Below are positions 6,920 through 11,819 of a stretch of DNA of 11,819 bases, piece after piece (within the stretch, counting starts at the first letter, position 1; each line of letters starts with the position of its first letter). Below the pieces are notes generated by a model. It ran no database searches. It was given only the letters and a program-made list of their open reading frames with translations, and was not told where the DNA came from. The stretch covers positions 906-12,724 of the forward strand of contig PLSZ01000269.1 in assembly GCA_003164305.1 (NCBI GenBank), read 5' to 3'. Position numbers and translations under genes: made by a program. Source of the stretch: Acetobacteraceae bacterium (GTDB taxonomy: Bacteria > Pseudomonadota > Alphaproteobacteria > Acetobacterales > Acetobacteraceae).

Positions 6920-6979
6920 ATGGTCACTGGTATCATCTTCATCATCACATCAAAATCTGACGACGGCGGGCGCGGGTGA
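6890..6979 (+). pseudogene. Collapsed copy of the polyhistidine secreted-protein gene
   Basis: An ATG at 6890 behind a strong GAGGAGG opens a reading frame of only 29 codons. It begins MDKTITGLLA, nearly identical to the MDKTFTGLLA of the intact neighbour, then diverges to MVTGIIFIITSK and stops at 6977-6979. Read one frame over, 6928-6960 gives WYHLHHHIKI followed by a stop, a His-rich end like that of the intact gene. The simplest reading is an internal deletion that joined the signal-peptide start to the His-coding end out of frame. An 8-bp stem (6964-6971 / 6984-6991) overlaps the end. The strong binding site and a hydrophobic peptide leave open that the 29-aa product is still made. Confidence 0.65.
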
Positions 6980-7097
6980 TCGAGCCCGCCGCCTCTGGAC
7001 CGATGGAACGATCTTCCGAAGGCTGCGTTGTAAAAACAGGTTTTATACCCGGCGACATTTGTCCGCCGGTCACGGATTCATTCATTGGGAGGCTTAA

Positions 7098-7412
7098 GTG
7101 GATAAAACCTTTACCGGGCTACTCGCGATCGCGAGCGCGCTCGCGATCCCCGCGGCCCACGCCGCGAATACGGTTCCATCGGGTTTCGAAGCCGCGATGC
7201 GGGCGGACTCCTACGCGGATTTGCTAAGGCCGATTCCGAACGCGGCCGCGCTGTTGAAGGTTTCGGCGGGTGCCCAGTCGAACGTCGCACCGGCGGAGCA
7301 GAGCGCCGGTGAGGGAATGATCGAGCAGGCTCAGCTCACCATCCACTTTGGTCCGAGGAAGCGCCGGCACCATCACCATCATCACCACCATCACCACCAC
7401 CACCATAACTGA
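7098..7412 (+). CDS. Small secreted protein with natural 13-His C-terminal tract
   Basis: A 104-aa protein starting at GTG 7098 with GGGAGG five bases upstream; an in-frame TAA immediately precedes the start, so no longer form exists. Residues 1-22 form a Sec signal peptide, with cleavage expected after AHA. The mature part (about 82 aa) has a core with SYADLLRPIPNAAALL at 38-53, a Gly/Ala/Gln-rich linker, a short beta-like stretch at 78-84, then a basic PRKRR followed by 13 consecutive His (91-103) and a terminal Asn. His codons mix CAC and CAT, so the tract is not pure triplet slippage. Such a tail would chelate Ni, Zn, Cu or Co in the periplasm or outside, which is an inference. I recall similar small signal-peptide / PxPNA-core / poly-His proteins in Acetobacteraceae and Bradyrhizobiaceae but cannot name a family. 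It is the intact member of a tandem pair. Confidence 0.8.
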   Translation: MDKTFTGLLAIASALAIPAAHAANTVPSGFEAAMRADSYADLLRPIPNAAALLKVSAGAQSNVAPAEQSAGEGMIEQAQLTIHFGPRKRRHHHHHHHHHHHHHN

Positions 7413-7430
7413 AGGCGTGGGGGTCGATGA

Positions 7431-7455
7431 TAAAAGCGGCGCGAACCCGCGCCGC
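7431..7455 (-). terminator. Intrinsic terminator between convergent His-rich and GxxExxY genes
   Basis: Arms gcggcgcg (7436-7443) and cgcgccgc (7448-7455) pair perfectly over 8 bp with the 4-nt loop aacc. Read on the minus strand the stem is followed at once by TTTTA (7435-7431), the classical layout for ending the GxxExxY transcript that stops at 7483. It lies 23 bp after the stop of the plus-strand His-rich gene and may serve both directions, although the plus-strand side has only a weak tail. Confidence 0.65.
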
Positions 7456-7482
7456 TCCTCGCGTATCCGCGAGTTGAGGGCA

Positions 7483-7866
7483 TCAGGGACCGCTAACCAG
7501 ACGCCTGATTTCAAGGCGTGGGTTGCCAAAATTAAGTAGCAAGCAGATCGGCAGCCCGGTGGCCGCCAGATAATTCAGACATTGCGCGCTGTGGGCTGGG
7601 TCCAGGTTTTTGGCCGCCTTCAACTCCACCAGCACAACGTTTTCCACCAGCAGATCGGCCATGTATGCTCCAACGATCACGTCATCGTATCGTACGGTGA
7701 TGGCGACCTGCTGGGCGACCAATAGTCCATTTTTCGTCATTTCACGCGTCAGCGCGTTTTCATGAACTTTCTCCGCGAACCCTGTCTTGAGGACGTTGGC
7801 GACCGTGAACGCGCAACCGATGATCCGCTCGGTAATCGCGTTTATAATCGTTCTATCTGTGTACAT
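7483..7866 (-). CDS. GxxExxY-family protein (PD-(D/E)XK nuclease-like), motif Tyr replaced by His
   Basis: A 127-aa protein from the ATG at 7866. The frame remains open upstream to 8010, but that extension only reads through the inverted repeat and its loop, and about 120-130 aa is the usual family length. The family pattern is clear: ITERIIGCAFTVANVL at 11-26, the naming motif as G29-F-A-E32-K-V-H35 (His instead of Tyr), ADLLVENVVLVELKAA at 70-85 and LNFGNPRL at 111-118. The D71...E81-L-K83 pattern followed by Q95-x-x-x-Y99 resembles the PD-(D/E)XK / RecB-type nuclease core, so a DNA-acting role is plausible but unproven for this family. The start codon lies inside the left arm of the inverted repeat at 7854-7991, so the 5' region and first four or five codons derive from the repeat. 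An intrinsic terminator lies downstream. Confidence 0.85.
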   Translation of the reverse strand: MYTDRTIINAITERIIGCAFTVANVLKTGFAEKVHENALTREMTKNGLLVAQQVAITVRYDDVIVGAYMADLLVENVVLVELKAAKNLDPAHSAQCLNYLAATGLPICLLLNFGNPRLEIRRLVSGP

Positions 7867-7991
7867 CTGTGTGCATCTGTGGCAAAAATTCTTGTTCGTC
7901 GGTTGATCGGGTGTCTTTCTATCCGATGAGTTGCATGTGCATAAGCCGAAAAGTGAGTTTTGCCACAGATACACACAGATGTACACAGATA
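7854..7991. repeat. 34-bp inverted repeat of 10-bp phased boxes at the GxxExxY gene
   Basis: Arms 7854-7887 and 7958-7991 are complementary over 34 bp with one mismatch, around a 70-nt loop. Each arm is made of units at a 10-bp period: ATCTGTGTAC, ATCTGTGTGC, ATCTGTGG, then CAAAA. The left arm overlaps the GxxExxY start codon, and the loop plus right arm lie upstream of that gene. From memory, CACAGAT-type repeats commonly border GxxExxY genes in other genomes and supply their first codons. The 10-bp period would place boxes on one face of the helix, suiting a bound protein, while the pairing arms would form a long RNA or cruciform stem. Confidence 0.85.
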
Positions 7992-8086
7992 AAAGCAATA
8001 GCGCCGTCATATGGCGTTCTCAATGCACCACACGTCCCGAAGCGCGAGGCAGCGGACCGGCTATGCCGTCAGCTCCAATCGCATCA

Positions 8087-8623
8087 TCAGGCCAGTTCGT
8101 ATTCCGCCTCCGGCGTGTAAACCGCGTGATCCTTGCACAACAACGACGAAAACAGCGTGAAGTGCTCGACCGCCAGAGGCTCCGTGCGGAACAAATTATG
8201 CGCCTGCACGAAAGCCGCGACTTTCCCCTCGGCCGGATTGTCCAGCCGGGCCAGCGTCACATGCGGTTGGAACTTTCGCCGCTCCGGCTCCAGCCCGCAC
8301 CGTTGCAACGCCGTCTCGATCTTGTTGCGCAGATGGTCCAACGACGGCGTCTTCTCCACCGCCACCCACAGCGCCGAACTGACCCCGCCGCGCGAGAACG
8401 TTCCCATCCCGGTCAGCATCAGCGTGAACCCGCGCCCGCGCAACCCCAGCAGCGCATCGTCCACATCCCGCGCGACATGGCTCGGAATGTCCCCGATGAA
8501 CCGCAGCGTCAGGTGATAATTCTCCGGCGGCACCCACCGGGCGCCCGGGATCCCCGAGCCGGACAGCGCGGCCAGTTGCTCACGCACCGACCACGGCAGG
8601 TCGAGAGCGACAAAGAGTCTCAT
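8087..8623 (-). CDS. thpR: RNA 2',3'-cyclic phosphodiesterase (2H phosphoesterase)
   Basis: A 178-aa cytoplasmic enzyme of the usual family length. Both signature motifs of the 2H superfamily are present: H37-L-T-L within NYHLTLRFIG, and H121-V-T-L within FQPHVTLARL. The two His-x-Thr elements form the active site that opens 2',3'-cyclic phosphate ends of RNA; members were first described as LigT-type 2'-5' RNA ligases. The N-terminus MRLFVALDLP is also typical. Its ATG at 8623 overlaps the stop of the GDSL esterase gene (ATGA), so it is read from the same transcript and probably coupled to it. The 220 bp downstream before the GxxExxY start hold the inverted repeat. Confidence 0.93.
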   Translation of the reverse strand: MRLFVALDLPWSVREQLAALSGSGIPGARWVPPENYHLTLRFIGDIPSHVARDVDDALLGLRGRGFTLMLTGMGTFSRGGVSSALWVAVEKTPSLDHLRNKIETALQRCGLEPERRKFQPHVTLARLDNPAEGKVAAFVQAHNLFRTEPLAVEHFTLFSSLLCKDHAVYTPEAEYELA

Positions 8624-9285
8624 GCGGGTCGAGCCTCCCCCAGCAGTCGTATCACCAGCGGTAGCAAACGATCGACGATTCGCGAGACCCCCTCGGCGTT
8701 CGGGTGCAACCCGTCCGGCTGGATCAGTGACGGCACCAGCGCCACCCCGTCGAGAAAGAAAGGATCGTAGAGCACGCCTGGACGTTTCCCCAGCCGGTCG
8801 AACACGGCGCGGAACGCGTTCGTGTAATCCGGGCCGAAATTTCCCGGCGGATACATGCCGCTCAACAAAACATTCACATGTTTCGCGGCCAGTTTGTCCA
8901 GGATCGCGGTCAGGTTCCGCTCCATCTCCCCCGGGTCCAGCCCACGCAGCCCGTCATTGGCTCCCAGCTCGACAATGGCAGCCCCTGGGGCGGCATCCGC
9001 GCCATCCCCCAGCACCCAGTCCAGCCGAGCCAGCCCTCCGGCCGAGGTATCCCCCGACACCGCGCCATCGATCAGCGTCACAGCCTCGCCATGCGCTGTC
9101 AGCGCCGCCGCCAATCTGGCCTGGAACCCATCCTCATGAGCCAGCCCGTATCCGGCGGTCAGCGAATCCCCCAGCACCAGCAGCCGGATCGGCGCGGCAA
9201 ACGCCGGAGCCACCCCAATCTTCGGAGACATCATGGTTACAATCGCGCAAGCCGCCAGAATAACCGCCCGCCGCCGAACACGCAT
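8620..9285 (-). CDS. tesA: Secreted GDSL-type esterase / lysophospholipase (TesA-like arylesterase)
   Basis: A 221-aa protein starting at ATG 9285. A signal peptide covers about residues 1-30 with cleavage near AFA, giving a periplasmic enzyme of about 190 aa, like E. coli TesA. SGNH-hydrolase blocks are complete: LGDSLTAGYG at 38-47 with nucleophile Ser41, Gly at 78 in VSGDTSAGG, GAND at 108-111 with Asn110, and D191-G-L-H194-P-N with the catalytic Asp/His. Such enzymes hydrolyse acyl esters, thioesters and lysophospholipids. No strong ribosome binding site precedes the chosen ATG; a start further upstream would lengthen the N-terminus into low-complexity sequence and spoil the signal peptide. 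It is divergent from the ABC ATPase gene, 64 bp away, as in the E. coli tesA-ybbA region, and overlaps thpR. Confidence 0.92.
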   Translation of the reverse strand: MRVRRRAVILAACAIVTMMSPKIGVAPAFAAPIRLLVLGDSLTAGYGLAHEDGFQARLAAALTAHGEAVTLIDGAVSGDTSAGGLARLDWVLGDGADAAPGAAIVELGANDGLRGLDPGEMERNLTAILDKLAAKHVNVLLSGMYPPGNFGPDYTNAFRAVFDRLGKRPGVLYDPFFLDGVALVPSLIQPDGLHPNAEGVSRIVDRLLPLVIRLLGEARPA

Positions 9286-9349
9286 CGCGGGGGGAATTCC
9301 CGCGGGTCCCCCCTGTCTCGGGGCCGCGTCCGCGCCATATGCTGGCGCC

Positions 9350-10057
9350 ATGGACGATGCCATCCCGTCAATTCCCATCGCGGCCGACACGGCGACACCT
9401 CTCGTGCGGGTGAGAGAGCTCGCCTTGACCCTGCCCTCGGCCGCCGGTCCGGTCAACATTCTTCGCGGCATCGACCTCGACATCGCCCGCGGCGAGGCAT
9501 TGGGCGTTCTCGGCCCCTCCGGTTCCGGCAAGACCAGCCTGCTGATGCTGCTGGCGGGCCTGGAGCGCGCCACCGCCGGCACCATCGAACTGGACGGCCA
9601 GATGATCACCGCGATGGACGAGGACGCGCTCGCCCGCATGCGCCGCTCGCGGATCGGCATCGTGTTCCAGGCGTTCCATCTGATCCCCACCATGACCGCG
9701 CTGGAGAACGTCGCGGTGCCGCTGGAGCTCGCCGGCCGTCGCGACGCCGACGCCCGGGCCGCCGCGGCACTGGACGCCGTCGGCCTGGGCCATCGCCTGA
9801 CCCATTTGCCCTCGCGGCTGTCCGGCGGCGAGCAACAGCGCGTCGCAATCGCCCGCGCCTTCGCCCCGGAGCCGCGCCTGCTGCTGGCCGACGAGCCGAC
9901 CGGCAACCTCGACCACGCCACCGGTCACACCGTGATGGACCTGCTGTTCGCCTTGCGCGCCCGTCACGGCACCACATTGATGTTGATTACCCACGATCCC
10001 GGCCTGGCGGAGCGCTGCGACCGGCAGATCCGGCTCGCCGACGGGAAGGTCGCGTGA
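9350..10057 (+). CDS. ybbA: ABC transporter ATP-binding protein, YbbA/LolD-like
   Basis: A 235-aa ATPase with all the expected motifs: Walker A GPSGSGKTS at 55-63, Q-loop Gln107 in VFQAFHLIPTMTALENV, signature LSGGEQQRVAIARA at 157-170, Walker B LLLADEPTGNLD at 177-188 with catalytic Glu182, and H-loop His215 in LITHD. These are typical of the MacB/LolD/YbbA subgroup that pairs with FtsX-type permeases and drives mechanotransmission or lipid/protein extraction rather than classical import. The ATG at 9350 matches the family's normal start; an earlier in-frame ATG at 9233 would run through the esterase promoter region. No strong ribosome binding site is visible. The stop overlaps the permease start as GTGA, so the two are a coupled pair. 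Confidence 0.93.
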   Translation: MDDAIPSIPIAADTATPLVRVRELALTLPSAAGPVNILRGIDLDIARGEALGVLGPSGSGKTSLLMLLAGLERATAGTIELDGQMITAMDEDALARMRRSRIGIVFQAFHLIPTMTALENVAVPLELAGRRDADARAAAALDAVGLGHRLTHLPSRLSGGEQQRVAIARAFAPEPRLLLADEPTGNLDHATGHTVMDLLFALRARHGTTLMLITHDPGLAERCDRQIRLADGKVA

Positions 10058-11819
10058 CGGCGGTCGTCGCGGCGTCCCGCATCCAGCCGGCCAACGCGCC
10101 GGGAACCGTCTGGATCCTCCCCCTCGCCTTCCGCCTGGCCCGCCGCGAATTGCGTGGCGGGGTTCGAGGTCTGACCACGGTCCTGCTCTGCCTTGCTCTG
10201 GGTGTCAGCGTGATCGCGGCGGTCGGCAGCCTGCGCGCCGCCATCGATGCCGGACTTGCCGCCGATGGCCGCCGCATCCTGGGCGGCGACGTGGCGATCG
10301 ATGGCGGCAACACCCCCTTGCCCGATACGCTGCGCGGCTGGCTGCGCGACCGCGGCGCGACGATCTCCGGCGTCACCCTGATGCGCTCGTTGCTGGTCGC
10401 TCCCTCGGGCGAGCGCACGCTGATCGAACTCAAGGCCGTCGATCCCGCCTGGCCGCTCGTCGGCACCGCCGAGGCCACGCCGCCCCAACCGATCGCCGCG
10501 GCTTTGGGGCAACAGGACGGACATTACGGCTTGCTCGCCGATCCTCTGGTGCTGGAGCGCCTCGGCCTGAAACCGGGCGATCTGGCCCGCCTCGGCAGCG
10601 CGACCGTCCGGGTCGCCGGCGCCCTGACCACTGAGCCGGACCGCGTCGTCACGCCGTCCTTCTTCGGCCCGCGCGTATTGGTCTCCCAGGCCGCGTTGGC
10701 CGAAACCGGCCTGATCGCGCCCGGCACCATGGCGCGATACGAACTCCGCGCCACGGTGTCCCCGCTCGCCGCCGCCGTCATCCCGGCCGAACTGCGCGCG
10801 GCGTTCGTCAACGAAGGCTGGCGGATCCGCGACCCGTCGCAAGCCGCCCCCTCGGTCAGCCGGTTCCTCGACCAGACCAGCCTGTTCCTGACCCTGGTCG
10901 GCCTGACCTCCTTGCTCGTCGGCGGCATCGGCGTCGCCAACGGCGTCGGCGCCTGGCTCGACGCGAGGGGCCGCACCATCGCCACCCTCCGCTGTCTGGG
11001 CGCGTCGTCCGGCCTCGTCCTGGCGATCTGCCTGATCCAGGTCCTGAGCCTCGCCGTCCTGGGGATCATCCTCGGCCTCGCCGTCGGGGCCACCGTGCCC
11101 GTGGCTGTCGCATTCTTGCCAGAGGGCTGGCTCCCGGTGCCGCCCGCCATCGGTCTTTACCCGGGGCCCCTTCTGCTGGCCGCCTGCTTCGGCCTGCTGA
11201 CCGCGCTGTGTTTCGCGCTATGGCCGCTCGGCCGCGCCGCCCGCATCCCCGGGGCCGCGCTGTTCCGCGACCTGATCGTGCCCGAGCAAACGCGTCCCCA
11301 CGCCTGGGTCATCGCCGTCAACGCGCTCGTGGCCGCCGCCCTGGTCGCGGTCACCATCTTCGCCGCTGTCGATCGCCGATTCGCGATATATTTCTGCGTC
11401 GCCGCCCTGGCGACGCTCGGCCTGTTCCGGCTGGCCGCTTTCGTGGTGATGCGCGCGGCCCGCCTCGCGCCCACATCGCGCATTCCCTGGATCCGTCTGG
11501 GTGTGTCCAACCTGTACCGTCCCGGCGCGGCGACTCCCTTGCTGATGCTGTCCGTCGGCCTGGGCCTGGCGACCCTGGCGACCGTGTCCCTGATTCAGTT
11601 CAACATCCGCCAGCAAATCCTGGAACAGATCCCCACCGACGCGCCCAGTTTCTTCTTCGTCGATATTCAGAACGATCAGATGGAGCGGTTTCGCGCTCTC
11701 GCGAACGCCGTCCCGGGCGTCAGTGAAATCAAGGACGTGCCTTCGCTGCGCGCCAGGGTCGTCGCCATCAAAGGCGTCCCTGTCGAGCAAGCCAACGTCA
11801 CCCCCGACACCGCCTGGGC
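10054..11819 (+). CDS. ybbP: FtsX-family ABC permease, YbbP-like, C-terminus cut by window edge
   Basis: Begins at GTG 10054, overlapping the ATPase stop as GTGA, and stays open to the right edge (588 codons visible; full YbbP-like proteins are about 800-850 aa). TM1 lies near residues 40-60, then a periplasmic domain of about 210 residues. A first FtsX core follows: TM segments near 276-302, 318-355 and 370-392. Between the first two sits the cytoplasmic DARGRTIATLRCLGAS loop, the coupling element of FtsX permeases. Further hydrophobic segments at about 417-438, 443-466 and 492-514 begin the middle and second half, and the second periplasmic domain is starting when the window ends. The ten-TM duplicated plan is that of YbbP. 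The E. coli transporter's substrate is not firmly established; linkage with a periplasmic esterase suggests lipid or hydrophobic-compound handling. Confidence 0.92.
   Translation, partial: MTAVVAASRIQPANAPGTVWILPLAFRLARRELRGGVRGLTTVLLCLALGVSVIAAVGSLRAAIDAGLAADGRRILGGDVAIDGGNTPLPDTLRGWLRDRGATISGVTLMRSLLVAPSGERTLIELKAVDPAWPLVGTAEATPPQPIAAALGQQDGHYGLLADPLVLERLGLKPGDLARLGSATVRVAGALTTEPDRVVTPSFFGPRVLVSQAALAETGLIAPGTMARYELRATVSPLAAAVIPAELRAAFVNEGWRIRDPSQAAPSVSRFLDQTSLFLTLVGLTSLLVGGIGVANGVGAWLDARGRTIATLRCLGASSGLVLAICLIQVLSLAVLGIILGLAVGATVPVAVAFLPEGWLPVPPAIGLYPGPLLLAACFGLLTALCFALWPLGRAARIPGAALFRDLIVPEQTRPHAWVIAVNALVAAALVAVTIFAAVDRRFAIYFCVAALATLGLFRLAAFVVMRAARLAPTSRIPWIRLGVSNLYRPGAATPLLMLSVGLGLATLATVSLIQFNIRQQILEQIPTDAPSFFFVDIQNDQMERFRALANAVPGVSEIKDVPSLRARVVAIKGVPVEQANVTPDTAW

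Noticed and set aside
7020..7062. Promoter-like TTGTAA and TTATAC boxes before the His-rich gene
   Set aside because: They are only about 10 bp apart, too close for a sigma-70 type promoter.
7348..7539. Plus-strand frame reading the His codons as Ile/Thr repeats
   Set aside because: It is a frame-shifted shadow of the poly-His tract; the His frame has the signal peptide, ribosome binding site and correct stop.
7931..8770. A 279-codon plus-strand frame beginning in the inverted repeat
   Set aside because: It is antisense to thpR and the esterase gene, and its start merely reads the repeat boxes.
9292..9301. Palindrome gggaattccc between the esterase and ABC ATPase genes
   Set aside because: A 10-bp palindrome in this composition is easily found by chance, and nothing else supports an operator there.
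8620..9921. A 433-codon version of the GDSL esterase
   Set aside because: The extra N-terminal part is antisense to the ABC ATPase; the ATG at 9285 gives a proper signal peptide and the normal family length.

Overview
The window is GC-rich with compact genes and frequent 1-4 bp gene overlaps. It looks like a chromosomal segment of an alphaproteobacterium. The GC bias, the esterase / ABC exporter block and the small His-rich secreted protein suggest Rhodospirillales, perhaps Acetobacteraceae. That placement is an inference from gene content and composition; there is no rRNA or marker gene to confirm it.

Left part (1-2793, minus strand): a two-gene unit. A gamma-glutamyltranspeptidase-fold Ntn-hydrolase (1219-2793) is followed after 3 bp by a Sel1-repeat lipoprotein (1215 leftwards, cut by the window edge). 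The lipoprotein's visible C-terminal part ends in a Gly-Glu-Ser-Pro tail encoded by a degenerate 12-bp tandem repeat. The transpeptidase keeps its catalytic Thr but has lost the residues that hold the gamma-glutamyl carboxylate in the classical enzyme, so its substrate is probably different. The 409-bp gap at 2794-3202 has no gene but carries a nested inverted-repeat element (2988-3107).

Middle (3203-6697): a possible small-molecule catabolic or uptake group. It holds a Tat-exported amidohydrolase_2 protein and an FMN-binding PPOX-fold protein on the minus strand, and a divergent MFS transporter of the ACS (anion:cation symporter) type. The PPOX/MFS intergenic region contains two adjoining palindromes that could be an operator.

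Accessory island (6698-7991): two hairpins follow the transporter. Then come two diverged tandem copies of a gene for a small secreted protein with a natural polyhistidine end. The second copy (7098-7412) is intact: signal peptide, conserved-looking core, 13 consecutive His and a final Asn. The first copy (6890-6979) has collapsed by an internal deletion, leaving its start directly joined, out of frame, to a His-rich end. Converging on these genes is a GxxExxY-family gene (PD-(D/E)XK-like). Its start codon lies inside one arm of a 34-bp inverted repeat built from 10-bp units of the ATCTGTGTAC type.

Right part (8087-11819): thpR (RNA 2',3'-cyclic phosphodiesterase) overlaps by ATGA the end of a secreted TesA-like GDSL esterase. 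Divergent from these are a YbbA-like ABC ATPase and a YbbP-like FtsX-family permease, overlapping by GTGA; the permease is cut by the right edge. The divergent tesA / ybbA-ybbP layout is the one known from E. coli.

The parts most worth a second look are the polyhistidine pair, the GxxExxY gene with its phased inverted repeat, the solo nested inverted repeat, and the non-canonical transpeptidase.
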